Shown here piece after piece: positions 39,957-49,027 of a stretch of 64,000 nucleotides of DNA. The position numbers were made by a program, and so were the translations under genes. Source of the DNA: Axinella damicornis. Its lineage: Eukaryota > Porifera > Demospongiae > Axinellida > Axinellidae. The notes below the pieces were generated by a model. The model made no database searches. It was not told the origin of the DNA and worked only from the letters and a program-made list of their open reading frames with translations. Numbering within the stretch: the first letter of the stretch is position 1; each line of letters begins with the position of its first letter. The stretch covers positions 18,573,853-18,637,852 of the forward strand of contig OZ007506.1 in the NCBI GenBank assembly GCA_963931865.1, given 5' to 3'.

Positions 39957-42900
39957 CAAACTAAGTTTGTATTCCAAGGATTTCAATTGCTGTGCAGAAG
40001 CCACACACTCTGTGTCACATACGTATGTCAAGCTCTCCCATCGCATCTAGCAAATGCTGGGAAGGAGCCTAAAATGAGGATATTACACACCTGATCCTGA
40101 AATCTATAGTAACCTCTTTTACTTTGCCTTTCCTCTTTTCACCCACATTACCTTCACAGACCTCCCCTGCTTGCTGAGCCTGACCTCTTTCGAACAAATC
40201 CTGGTACATTCCTTGCCTGGACTCAAGCCTCTACTGAAACTTCCCTTCCCATTTTTAGGAGATAGTAGGTACGCACAGAATCCCCATCGATATTAGAAAT
40301 ACATATTTAGCACATCTTAACTTATTTCACAGGTCTAATCATTTGTTGAATAGGGCTTTCAGAACATTTCGGTGTCCAATAGCCACACCCTCAATAATTT
40401 ATCAGCATGGCATACTTCAATGTCATGCTCCGTGCTCTGCAACTCACTTCCCTACTTTGGCCTTCTCAGCATCGTTGTCAGGTGCATTCCTCTGACCTCA
40501 TGCAGAACTAACATTTAACTGTTACAGTGGAACAGTGAGGAGTGTCACGATGTGTGGAGTTGGATGCTTAATATTATACCTGACACCTAGCAATAACCAT
40601 CCATGCACATGCAGAAGCAGATACATTCCTTGTGTGTTTTTGACTGTTAGTATCTTTCACCAGGGTGTTGCGTACCTTCCGAGTGTCAGGAAATGGACAA
40701 ATTATGTTCATGTCATCTGCTTCAACGATCCAGAGAATGAGCCTTGCCAAGGACGACAGGTATGGCTACCATGTATACGTAGCAGATGGGTACAAAATAT
40801 TGTGGGGGCAGAGCTCCAGCCGCATTACTGAAAATCACAGTGACATAGTTCGAGGTGAGGCTGGCTAGTTGTTACTTTGCTTAAGGCTGGTGAGCATAAA
40901 GGCAGACCTGGACACCCTGGGGCTTACAATGACACTGATGCTTCTCATATTATGGAGGAAAGCCCTCGCCCCCACTAGTACTTATGTAACAATTATTATT
41001 GGTAGCAGGCTACATCCGTAGAATGTTATTATTACAGACCGCTTGTCCCGTTGGGATCTGCATTCATGTCTAACTGCATGAATCTGAGACACATTATGCA
41101 ACATGACGTGACTATTCTTCCCCTGTGTAGGCTGAACCTCCCTGCTTGCCTTCCAGACATGTACGTCCGAATGACTGAACCCAAGTGTATACATGGGCGT
41201 GAAACACCTAAAGTGATTGACAGAGAACAAATGTGTAAGAACAATAACATTGGCCACATGTAGATTGGCCCAATTATACCATAATATTAATGACAGTACT
41301 ATTATGTGTAGCAGGCCCATTGTATTTCCTTCCCTGTACTGCCGAGCATCAAGGCATGACTGAATGGGCAGTGCTGATTGGTTTTGTGTACTGTAGTTGC
41401 CGATTATTTCGCGTGGCAATAATTTTGCGGTCTTGCCACTAAACATGATACACAAATATTTCGTGGAGGGAATTTTTCACTGATTGCACCCTGCGAAAAA
41501 ATAATTCCAGTGGAAAAATATTTTGCACATTTAATATTCACAATCTTACTTCATCCGCAAACACCGCAAAAATTTCCTCACTGCGAAATTACGTAACTGC
41601 AATAAATAAATAGCACAGTGAGACAACTGTCATCAGTGTTTCAGCAGTTTCAACTACCAGGGCATTGTCGTGCAGACAACTATTCTTGCCTTAGACTTTG
41701 CTACATAAAGCAACCACACAATTGACAGATACGTAGGCAAGGTAACTGTAACTGGCCACGTTTTAACAAATCTATCATTACCTGCATGAGAGGGCAACAG
41801 TATATATGTATCTAAATACTCACCCTATCTAACTACCCAGTAAATATGATGGTCTGGGCTCTAATCCTGAGATTGAGTCCTAAATAGCCTTTGTCATGAT
41901 CAATATCTGAATTTTCTCAGTTGGTGCAAGTGCAGGACGTCGCCGAATAGGTGTGGTAGAGCGTCCCCCTCTACATGCACCTGCAGTCGGTGGAGCCAGT
42001 CGAGTCGGTGGAGTCAGTGGAGCATATTCAGACATGAAAAGGGTATGACTTAAGGTTACGGGATACTCGTGTGCGTGCCGTGTGAAATGTAATTTTTCTA
42101 ACCAAAAACCTCTAGTATAAGAGCATGGGCATGAGCAACTTGATTCTGGCAGTGGAGGTGTGCTGTCACAAGGTGCAGGGCACGACAGAAGCTTTTTTTG
42201 ATAGCATAATCCTTGGCAAATTTATCTGCTGTCTCACTCGAGAAAAGTGGTAAATATGGCTTTTTGGTGAACTGAATTAACCACTCATTTTTGCATGGCT
42301 ATACAGCGTATCCGTAAAAGCTTCCGTCATGCCCTGCACCTTAACTTGTGACAGCACACCTCCACCTCCAGATTCAAGTTGTTGTGAAGGTTCAGTCTAG
42401 TTTTCAGCCTCCAAACTTCACACAAGTGTTGTGTTGTAGCAGTCTGTACCACCTCTCAATAACAAGCTCGTAATAGTCATGGTTCTTGGCCAACAACCGT
42501 CCATCTAGATTGAGTTCATGCCAGACACAGAGGCCCTACAAGGTGAGAAGACGGTTTCTCAGCCCATTTGTGCAAAGGAGAAGAGAAGTGGCACTTTACA
42601 GCGGAGCCTAGACATGCTTTTTGGGGCCTTTGGTTGTACTCACCCACCTCTCCCACCTCCCACCCTTTCTGCTCATGCTCAGTCAATATATTAAGATTTT
42701 AACCGTGTGTTTGTGTGTCTGTCTGTGTGTAACGGAAGTGGGATGTTCGTGGGGTGGGACTAGACTATAGTGACGCGCGACTTTCGTACTTGAACCTCGA
42801 ACTCCGCGAAGAATATTCGAGAATAGTGTACATGGCTGGAATCTTCCAGAACAGCTGGCGGGGAGCAGCAGCCGAAGCGGAAGCAATCGGGGAGCAGCAG

Positions 42901-43796
42901 TTGAAGCGAACGCAATCGGGATCAGCAGACGAAGCAGACGCCATTGGGGAGCAGAGTTGAAGCGGACACTATTGGGGAGCAGAGTTGAAGCGGACACTAT
43001 TGGGGAGCAGCAGCCGAAGCGGACGCAATCGGGAAGCAGTTGAAACGGACGCAATCGAGAGCAGCAGCTGAAGCGGACGCAAGCGGCGAGCAGCAGCTGA
43101 AGCGGATGCAAGCCGGGATCTCAGCAGCAGTTGAACGGATCGATGCAATCGCGCGGGGAGCAGCAGCTGAAGCGGACACAATCGGGGAGCAGCAGCTCTG
43201 CACAGAGAGCTATCCGGCACCGGATTACTCACGTAGGCGAACGAATGGGAAATAGCTGAGCGAGCGAAGCTACTTGTTATCTCTAATTTAACAAAAGGAT
43301 GCCAATTCTATGCAAGCTGACTTCAAGTTGACAAACCTGTGGCCAAGATGCTGTTGCTTGCGGCTTCTATAGCGATCTTAATTTGTGCTTCATGTGGAGT
43401 ATGGAAACAGTACCATCACTATTTAGCTCCAAGATAGCTCCTCAAAAGTAAGCGTATAAAATGCAAGTTTCTATGAAATTTGTTTTGACATACATGTAGC
43501 TACCTTGAATGTCTCAGTACAACCGTAATCTGGAATGTACTCTGGCTATGACAAGACTAGTAATAGTAATTATTCTGCGTCATACTTTTCTTTTGTCGAA
43601 TGTACACTATGTATAACAATGCTAATACTATCCTGCCCCAACTGATCAGTCAGGTCAAGCCATGCTGAATGTATCTTGCATCTCCTTGCCACAGGCAGCT
43701 CATATGCGGAGGAAGAAGTTAGAAGAGTCAGTAAATGTTACAACAGGATTGGCACATCGAGCTCACGCTTTCAGTGCCTCATCACATCATCAATGA
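14246..43796 (+). CDS. STXBP5: Tomosyn-like protein B, complete, 28 exons, 1165 residues
   Basis: Exons: 14246-14380, 20194-20361 (end unsure), 21182-21253, 23200-23300, 25808-25942, 26183-26246, 26590-26685, 27217-27340, 28740-28797, 31418-31563, 32093-32165, 32236-32383, 32476-32546, 34549-34589, 35264-35772, 35869-36104, 36328-36419, 36601-36728, 37717-37864, 38055-38192, 38758-38862, 38941-39023, 39170-39263, 40160-40268, 40664-40759, 41131-41234, 41921-42042, 43695-43796. All phases agree and the sum is 3498 nt. The length is close to vertebrate tomosyn (about 1150). Propeller 1 spans roughly residues 45-460 (HHGFPSQPMCLAYDPVQRLL, TLYLWSLEG, MYVGTDTSNVYVVNVE, CSYSDGCIAVWN). Propeller 2 spans about 465-1050 (DGSVRLWVCS, LAIGTDQGFAVVDT, TLTLWVGLASGHVAAYD). 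A low-complexity Ser/Thr loop sits in exon 15, and the SNARE tail starts near 1105. Its regulatory role in SNARE-complex assembly is inferred from the family. Confidence 0.9.
14618..14692. mobile_element. Short hairpin of the TAGCCTCGTTCCCAGGC family
   Basis: The arms TAGCCTCATTCCCAGACCTT and AAGGCCTGGGGACGAGGCTA flank an inner pair around CTACACCTCC. It lies at the start of intron 1 of tomosyn B. Confidence 0.85.
15233..17520. repeat. Three tandem copies of a 0.7-0.9 kb unit
   Basis: Units start near 15235, 16150 and 16845, each with TTTATACACACA then GGCTTGAGTTCAAA and GTGCTAGTGGTAGT. They share GACCAATCCTCAGCTCAGC and later blocks. Copy 1 alone carries an inverted minisatellite. A segment near 15955-16130 and 17340-17510 differs in order or orientation. 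The array is in intron 1 of tomosyn B. Confidence 0.85.
15459..15638. repeat. Inverted minisatellite of 15-17 bp units forming one large hairpin
   Basis: Units of GTCAATTCCCACTTT run in one direction to about 15530. They then run as the complement (AAAGTGGGAATTGAC) to 15638. Confidence 0.9.
17578..17880 (+). mobile_element. tRNA-derived SINE
   Basis: The head has an A-box-like TGGTGTACTGGTGG and a B-box-like GCTCGAATCCC about 50 bases later. A non-tRNA body follows, and the tail is a short (TGAAC) repeat. It lies in intron 1 of tomosyn B. Confidence 0.65.
18414..19027. mobile_element. Long member of the TAGCCTCGTTCCCAGGC family with extended inverted ends
   Basis: The left arm (18414-18482) and right arm (18958-19027) pair over about 65 bases, including GCCTGGTTTCCACTGTTTGC. 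They enclose about 475 bp without a recognised gene. It looks like a full MITE of which the small hairpins may be relatives. Confidence 0.75.
20194..20361 (+). CDS. STXBP5: Tomosyn B exon 2, with Gly-rich end of uncertain splice
   Basis: The exon opens after (C)24, CA repeats and cag. It encodes the first WD40 strand (HHGFPSQPMCLAYDPVQRLL, then AIGTEDGEVLLYPTS). The sharp-looking donor after TCAT (20305/20306) leaves phase 1, which does not fit exon 3 in its conserved frame. The donor GGG/gtagga after 20361 is in phase and would add about 19 mostly Gly/Arg residues translated from a G-rich repeat. Exon 3 (21182-21253, PGLEKHFSHP...) has an unusual acceptor, ctggggaag, so this junction is the least secure in the gene. 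Confidence 0.55.
20325..20430 (+). repeat. G-rich tract with G-quadruplex potential
   Basis: At least ten runs of three to seven G separated by one to six bases overlap the possible exon 2 donor of tomosyn B. Confidence 0.85.
20927..21087. mobile_element. Two adjacent hairpins of the TAGCCTCGTTCCCAGGC family
   Basis: The first hairpin (20927-21008) has arms including CTCCTCCCCAGCTTTTTG. The second (21010-21087) has AGAGCGCATGATGACATCA arms and ends in GGAACGAGGCTA. The second appears to have inserted into or extended the first. Confidence 0.75.
21840..22724. mobile_element. Degenerate 0.9-kb foldback element
   Basis: The ends CTTTAGCGCC and GGCGCTAAAG are perfect inverses. Inner blocks also pair, such as GGGTGCAAAC / GTTTGCACCC, GGGAGGGCCATTTC and its complement, and TTGCTAATTGGTGGG. 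The centre is near 22340. It lies in intron 21254-23199 of tomosyn B. Confidence 0.7.
23101..23198. repeat. CA microsatellite abutting tomosyn B exon 4
   Basis: (CA)n with a few G and C interruptions runs up to the ccacag acceptor of exon 23200-23300. Confidence 0.9.
23889..24575. mobile_element. MITE with about 72-bp terminal inverted repeats
   Basis: The left end TAGTCTCTGCCCAGACCACA and right end TGTGGTCTGGGCACGAGACTA are inverse. They continue inward through GGTCTGGTGAACGAAGTC and AAATTTCTTGGGCTT. It is inserted in the 80-bp tandem array. Confidence 0.8.
24595..25190. mobile_element. piggyBac-like MITE flanked by TTAA
   Basis: TTAA target copies at 24591-24594 and 25191-25194 flank inverted ends CCCTTTAA. 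The element is about 600 bp and has no transposase. The TTAA duplication is the hallmark of the piggyBac group. Confidence 0.7.
26318..26580. repeat. Minisatellite of 31-38 bp units in a tomosyn B intron
   Basis: About eight copies of CTGATCCAAGATGGTGATCG plus ATCCTATCTCCCT lie between exons 26183-26246 and 26590-26685. Confidence 0.9.
26751..26934. mobile_element. Near-perfect foldback element of 184 bp
   Basis: The arms of about 80 bp begin GATTGTCAATTGTTGGACTT. They are almost perfect inverses around a loop at about 26830-26850. Confidence 0.9.
27880..28330. repeat. Three to four diverged tandem copies of a roughly 120-bp unit
   Basis: Copies share GCAATGACATCATGTGATAC, TTGTTGTCTAGTGTGCAGTA and ATTGAGTGTCCCC. 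They lie in intron 27341-28739 of tomosyn B. Confidence 0.8.
28843..30581. mobile_element. hAT-like non-autonomous element with 8-bp target duplication
   Basis: The 8-bp direct repeat CTCTTAAT is at 28835-28842 and 30582-30589. The inverted ends are TAGGGCTGTGCAATAAT and, on the other strand, TAGGCCTGGGCGATAAT. Inner TATCG-rich segments recur at 29585-29640 and near 30515. No transposase was found. It lies in intron 28798-31417 of tomosyn B. Confidence 0.78.
29813..30510. mobile_element. TA-flanked MITE nested in the hAT-like element
   Basis: The inverted ends TACCGTATGGCCGGAAAATT and their complement at 30470-30510, plus matching TTTAATTTGGCGG blocks, bound about 700 bp. A further hairpin element (about 29935-30075, arms around GTCTCGGTCCCAGACCCAAA) lies inside it. 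Confidence 0.8.
30805..31210. mobile_element. Possible MITE with GCGCCCA ends
   Basis: The left end has GTATTAGCGCCCA and the right end has inverted TGGGCGCTTGATAC, the latter duplicated. The boundaries are imprecise. Confidence 0.45.
31608..31925. repeat. Tandem array of a 15-16 bp piece of the TAGCCTCGTTCCCAGGC family
   Basis: About sixteen copies of CTCATTCCCAGGCCG are followed by a single inverse end (CTAGGAACGAGGCTA). The array is just after exon 31418-31563 of tomosyn B. Confidence 0.9.
33503..33593. mobile_element. Hairpin of the TAGCCTCGTTCCCAGGC family, copy with a twin at 34153-34243
   Basis: The 90-bp sequence with arms AGATTCCCCAGGCCTTCC and GGAAGGCCTGGGAACGAGGC is almost identical to 34153-34243. 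Both lie in intron 32547-34548 of tomosyn B. Confidence 0.85.
34153..34243. mobile_element. Hairpin of the TAGCCTCGTTCCCAGGC family, second twin
   Basis: The sequence matches 33503-33593 nearly base for base. It starts at GTGAGAAGATTCCCCAGGCC and ends at GGCTA. Confidence 0.85.
36137..36191. mobile_element. Minimal hairpin of the TAGCCTCGTTCCCAGGC family
   Basis: TAGCCTCGTTCCCAGGCCGT pairs with ACGGCCTGGGAACGAGCCTA across about 14 bases, in the short intron 36105-36327. Confidence 0.9.
36853..37216. mobile_element. TA-flanked MITE with TACCGTATTTC ends
   Basis: The inverted ends TACCGTATTTCCACGAG... and its counterpart at 37190-37216 both lead into AAACGCCGC. Internal short repeats TAGTAGCCGC occur. 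It interrupts a roughly 115-bp tandem repeat (36785-36850 and 37216-37340). Confidence 0.8.
39341..39916. mobile_element. Element beginning ACTAGGAATACG and ending GCGCTCGGCAATTA
   Basis: The two ends (ACTAGGAATACGCATGCGCA and CGCTAAGGCGCTCGGCAATT) recur at 49835-50728. They bound about 575 bp in intron 39264-40159 of tomosyn B. The class is unknown. Confidence 0.5.
42048..42400. mobile_element. Inverted-repeat element with CACAAGGTGCAGGGCA arms
   Basis: GAGGTGTGCTGTCACAAGGT is matched in inverse near 42330-42370. The left end TTAAGGTTACGGGATACTCG recurs at 49587-49733 in a related partial copy. Confidence 0.6.
42683..43277. mobile_element. Minisatellite-bearing Helitron-like element, copy 2
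   Basis: It starts TCAATATATTAAGATTTTAA, has about ten 27-bp units, and ends in the hairpin GAAGCTACTTGT. It lies in the last intron (42043-43694) of tomosyn B. Confidence 0.75.
43695..43796 (+). CDS. STXBP5: Tomosyn B: terminal R-SNARE-like exon
   Basis: The exon encodes 33 residues and a TGA, beginning AAHMRRKKLEE. It follows exon 27 (41921-42042), whose sequence FGASAGRRRIG corresponds to the vertebrate pre-SNARE segment. The zero-layer Arg is residue 5 of the exon, near residue 1137 of the protein. Leu is at +1 and +4, Ala at +5 and Phe at +6, while +2, +3 and +7 are Ser/Thr and the chain ends with Gln at +8. Exon length, phase and stop position equal those of gene A, so the shortened tail predates the duplication or has been kept in both copies. 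Confidence 0.78.
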   Translation, partial: AAHMRRKKLEESVNVTTGLAHRAHAFSASSHHQ

Positions 43797-44682
43797 AACA
43801 ATCATTAATTTTGTAGCCAATTTCAGAGTAACTACATTCCATTATTTTATCAGCTGTACTTGTAATGTAATTATCATGCATGAACAATTTGTTAGTTTGT
43901 ATATATACCTCTGACAGGCTCTTTGTATGATAGTCAGTGTCATAGTGTAGCTATAGTCACTGTCAAACCATATATAATAGAGCGTACGCTCTATTATCTA
44001 TGTCTTTACCAACCAATGACTGCAAAAGCCGTCATGAGCTCCCATAAGCCCATAAGAATTTATATGGGGAATTCAATACTATAGGCATTATACCTTAGTA
44101 CAGAGTTTTAGATTCCTTAATTAAGCTGTTTCTTATGGTTGGTAAAGATTTGAGGCTTTCCCAACCTCTTTGTGGTACTGCATGGTTCTAAGCATAGCTA
44201 CTAATCATCCAATCACCAGCATCCTCAGTCAATTCATGATACTTGATTCACTAGCTGTAAAAGCAGCAAGGCTGCCTTAAACCCAGGTATATGATTATCT
44301 ATGTTGCAGCTTCACTACCAAACAATGTGTGTACAAGTGGATCAATTACACTGCTTGACCACTAAAACAAAATATTAAGCTCATGCAATTATTGTTACAG
44401 ACCTGAGGTATAATGCTGTACCATACAAAGTACCGGTATAGGAATGCTCTATATAGAAGTGCATTCCTATACGTATAATTTTATGAGCCATACAAAATTT
44501 AATGTTATTATATACAAGTGCGGCTTCATGCACTTCTAAACTTCTGCCCTCTATTGTAGCACTTCATGAGTTAGCTTAATTGTATGGCAGTCTGCAAGTC
44601 TGATATTTTGGAGGACCTACAGTGGCCTAGCGGTGTAACTAAATGCACACTGTTTATACTGAAGCAGCAGCTGAGCCAGGTT

Positions 44683-44731
44683 TAACCTCGTTCCCAGGCC
44701 ACGTTCTCTCCCACGCAGCCTGGGAATGAGC
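44683..44731. mobile_element. Minimal hairpin of the TAGCCTCGTTCCCAGGC family
   Basis: AACCTCGTTCCCAGGC pairs with GCCTGGGAATGAG. The copy lacks the outer right base pairs. Confidence 0.75.
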
Positions 44732-44804
44732 AATTGCAACCCTCAGTGAATTCATCAACCCTCAGTGAATTCATCAACCTTATGAATTCATCAACCCTAT
44801 ACTT

Positions 44805-44972
44805 CCTGTTCTGTCTGGTGTGCAGTCAGGAAGTATCCCGATCCCTGTTATTCCTGCATGCATTAATGACTTGCCTGAGCAGATGACTATAAGCCTCTCT
44901 GCTGATGATACGGACTCGATAACGACGTCCTGTCTAATGTTCCAGACTGATGTGGATGCCCTAGCTATATAG
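44805..44972 (+). pseudogene. Decayed non-LTR retrotransposon reverse-transcriptase fragment
   Basis: Translation gives VLSGVQSGSIP, then INDLPEQMTISLSADDTDS and FQTDVDAL before a stop. This matches the order of conserved reverse-transcriptase blocks in LINE-type elements (SGVPQGS..., YINDLP, FADD, LQ.DL). Phe of FADD is Ser here and the rest of the polymerase is missing, so it is a relic. No element ends were found. Confidence 0.7.
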
Positions 44973-45092
44973 CTAGACATGGAAACTTCATTCAGTATAT
45001 GTAGCTAAGAGCAGTTTGGCTCATTATAGGTTCAGGGAACGTACGATTGATTTTACTGGTCTGCATGGGGAATGCTATAGCTACGATTCTCT

Positions 45093-46469
45093 ATAGTTAT
45101 TCTCCATTCTCTTAATTTATGCATGCACGCAAATCTCCATTCTCAACATGACCTGGACATTTTCACTGGAAGTTTATCCTGCAAGCTCAGACATGATGTG
45201 TGAGCACGTGCAGGCTTGTTAAGGCCAGGGCCAGTATGTGTGAGCACGTGCAGGCTTGTTAAGGCCAGGGCCAGTATGTGTGAGCACGTGCAGGCTTGTT
45301 AAGGCCAGGGCCAGTATGTGTGAGCACGTGCAGGCTTGTTAAGGCTAGGGCCAGTGTGTGTGATAGTTATAGTTATTCTCCATTCTCTTAATTTATGCAT
45401 GCACGCAAATCTCCATTCTCAACATGACCTGGACATTTTCACTGGAAGTTTATCCTGCAAGCTCAGACATGATGTGTGAGCACGTGCAGGCTTGTTAAGG
45501 CCAGGGCCAGTATGTGTGAGCACGTGCAGGCTTGTTAAGGCCAGGGCCAGTATGTGTGAGCACGTGCAGGCTTGTTAAGGCCAGGGCCAGTATGTGTGAG
45601 CACGTGCAGGCTTGTTAAGGCTAGGGCCAGTGTGTGTGATAGTTATAGTTATTCTCCATTCTCTTAATTTATGCATGCACGCAAATCTCCATTCTCAACA
45701 TGACCTGGACATTTTCACTGGAAGTTTATCCTGCAAGCTCAGACATGATGTGTGAGCACGTGCAGGCTTGTTAAGGCCAGGGCCAGTATGTGTGAGCACG
45801 TGCAGGCTTGTTAAGGCCAGGGCCAGTATGTGTGAGCACGTGCAGGCTTGTTAAGGCCAGGGCCAGTATGTGTGAGCACGTGCAGGCTTGTTAAGGCTAG
45901 GGCCAGTGTGTGTGATAGTTATAGTTATTCTCCATTCTCTTAATTTATGCATGCACGCAAATCTCCATTCTCAACATGACCTGGACATTTTCACTGGAAG
46001 TTTATCCTGCAAGCTCAGACATGATGTGTGAGCACGTGCAGGCTTGTTAAGGCCAGGGCCAGTATGTGTGAGCACGTGCAGGCTTGTTAAGGCCAGGGCC
46101 AGTATGTGTGAGCACGTGCAGGCTTGTTAAGGCCAGGGCCAGTATGTGTGAGCACGTGCAGGCTTGTTAAGGCTAGGGCCAGTGTGTGTGATAGTTATAG
46201 TTATTCTCCATTCTCTTAATTTATGCATGCACGCAAATCTCCATTCTCAACATGACCTGGACATTTTCACTGGAAGTTTATCCTGCAAGCTCAGACATGA
46301 TGTGTGAGCACGTGCAGGCTTGTTAAGGCCAGGGCCAGTATGTGTGAGCACGTGCAGGCTTGTTAAGGCCAGGGCCAGTATGTGTGAGCACGTGCAGGCT
46401 TGTTAAGGCCAGGGCCAGTATGTGTGAGCACGTGCAGGCTTGTTAAGGCTAGGGCCAGTGTGTGTGATC
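45093..46469. repeat. Higher-order tandem array: five 276-bp units, each with four 40-bp subunits
   Basis: The unit starts recur near 45361, 45637, 45913 and 46189. Each unit is a 116-bp spacer followed by four 40-bp subunits containing GAGCACGTGCAGGCTTG. Copies are almost identical to each other. No ORF was recognised. Confidence 0.95.
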
Positions 46470-46726
46470 GGGAGCACATGCAGGCTTGTTAATGTTTTTT
46501 GAAGGGTCTTCCACTTGTAGTCAATGTATCTTTGTGTATGATGCACAACGGCCAATTCTTTGCAATGACTTGGGGCTATTTATGCATGACTTTCATTTCA
46601 GTACTGCAGCCATGCATACATGAAGTATGAATATGTATACGTACTACATTAATCACAATCGTCCAAACAGTGGAGCTTATTATATTCAGGATTGTGTACA
46701 CGTGTATAAAAGTTCACATTCCTAGT

Positions 46727-46845
46727 TTAGCATAGTCCTAGCTCAGCATAGTCCTAGTTCAGCATAGTCCTAATTCAGCCTATAGTCCTAGTTCAGCATA
46801 GTCCTAATTCAGCCTATAGTCCTAGTTCAGCTTATAGTTCAGCGC
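46727..46845. repeat. Tandem array of a 15-18 bp unit
   Basis: AGCATAGTCCTAGTTC and variants occur about eight times in the spacer downstream of tomosyn B. Confidence 0.85.
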
Positions 46846-47230
46846 AGCGTAGATAGTCATCAACATCACCTCCACATCCTGTGATAGGAATAAGATGAGA
46901 TCGACCTTTTGATACAGCATGGCTGCAGGTATTACAAATACACTATCTGATGCACATATCAGCCTCTTTGGAGTTGGAATACATCACCAGAAGCATTCCA
47001 AAAGGGGAGTGCCTCGATCTGAGAACATCAACTCATGCAGCCTTCTGCACAGTATTTGACAATTTATTTACCCATAGCATCATAAATCTCTAAATGGGAA
47101 AGGATGTGGACTATATCCTATCCTATGTGTCTCAGTGCACTCTCTCTCATTACTCACTGGAATGACAGTGAGTGTCCTCTCAGTGCGAGCTTCCCATGCA
47201 TTTCTTAGTTGTCCAATTGGGCGGTGCATG

Positions 47231-47293
47231 TAGCCTCGTACCCAGGCTCATTTCCTCTTACCGTGCGCGAGAAAGAGCCTGGGTACGAGGCTA
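47231..47293. mobile_element. Hairpin of the TAGCCTCGTTCCCAGGC family
   Basis: TAGCCTCGTACCCAGGCTC and GAGCCTGGGTACGAGGCTA are perfect inverses. The substitution at the centre is compensated on the other arm. Confidence 0.9.
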
Positions 47294-47833
47294 CGGTGCA
47301 TGCATGCAGGATTCTGATCGAAACTCTTCATCAGATACAGGCCTAGGAACTACATACAGCAAGCATACAGAGCTGCATGATCCAACTAGCTACATAGTGT
47401 ACAATGCAAAACTTAATACGGCATACTTTAGGTCTCAAATTTCAGTAAACAACTGGGGTGCCCAGTAGATCTTTACCCATGTGCTGTTCCACAGAAACAT
47501 GTAGCTATACTGGATTCAGACTGTGGAAGGGACATGCTGATGTCATACATTGCTAAAATTACTTTTCTCAAAAAAACCCCTCAATGACTTTTGTGCATGC
47601 ATGCACGGGGAAATAGACCATAAACTGGTTTCTGTGATAGACTGTATTCCAGACTGGAAGTTTGATCTGGCTTAATGTTTTACCCGTCGTTATGTCTGAT
47701 GAAATTACCAAGAAGGTGGTCCAGCAATATAATTGATCTGCTTGTAAACACATTGTTTAGAATACATCATGATTGGCTTGATAAAGGATTGGAAGTTAAT
47801 TGACCAGACTAGCATATCCACTTAAGTTGTAAC

Positions 47834-47955
47834 TAGCCTCGTTCCCAGGCCGTTCCCACTGCCAGTATTTCATTGCTTCCAGTATTCATACTGGAAGTGA
47901 TGATTCCAGTATTCATACTGGAAGTGATGAAATACTGGCGTGGGAATGAGGCTAG
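47834..47955. mobile_element. Hairpin of the TAGCCTCGTTCCCAGGC family with inner inverted repeats
   Basis: The outer arms TAGCCTCGTTCCCAGGCCG / GGGAATGAGGCTA enclose CCAGTATTTCATT and duplicated CCAGTATTCATACTGG palindromes. Confidence 0.85.
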
Positions 47956-49027
47956 GCCTGTTTAGGCTGTAACCGTTGTCGTGCAGTAATAAAATTTGAT
48001 AAATTCCAACTGTGCATATGGTGACACGTTGTGCAGCTGAAGACTATAATATTATATGCAGTACTGTAATCAAAAGCTTCCACTTACTAGCTAATCAAAT
48101 TCTGTAATTATTGTGGTATAATCAGCCTGTTCTTGTCCATGCAGGTCTACCGTGACTTGGAGGTGTGGCTTTCTTTTCATGACATCAAGTAGTAGCTACA
48201 ATGCAGAACACTCATTGACTAGAACTGTGACTGTGAGTGGGCTGGACTTTGTTCATTAGAATGTCGATACTTACAAGCACGTGACTACAGTCAAGTTCTC
48301 AGCTAGATCTGATGAAAGGTGAGGGCCGCACCCCCTCCTCCCCTAAAACGATAATAACCTTTGATCAAAACAACAACAACAACATTATTGATAATTAAAA
48401 CACAATAAAGCATCGAAATCTAAGCCTGCTGCCCAGAGGAGTAGCTACTTGCTGGTCCATGCAGGTCCCATTACTGTTCCATCACGGGACCAGAGATGGC
48501 AGCTTTCCATCACTGACATAATGTGATTTAAGTTGCAATCTTTTAAAGCTAACAGTACTACTGTACCATCAATGGTTAAGTAATGGTGTACATGTGTCCT
48601 TGTGATAATCACAATTCACAGGCAGAATGTGATGCAAGGTTAATTTTGACAGTCACTGTAATTATTGTTGTCGGCAATTGCATCTCAGTGCCTCCTCCGC
48701 TGTGGTGATCAAAGAATGAGCACACAAGTGCAGCCTACTTTGATCCTATTAGTAGCTATTGGATAGGAAACCTAATATATAGGCCTGGTCAAGTTTCAGG
48801 TACAGTACCAGGTAACTAGCTATAGGAATACTATAGAAGTGAAGCAGCTGTACTTCCAAACAATGTGCATTCAAGCAGATCAATTACACTATGGGCCCTC
48901 CAACAGACTTACAGATGGGTAAACAATGAAGCTAAGTCACTACCTATAATCACAAAGGTCAGAGTGCAACATTTGTGGTTGTGGGCACATTCTTTGATCA
49001 CCACATCAGTGGAGGAGGCACTGAGAT

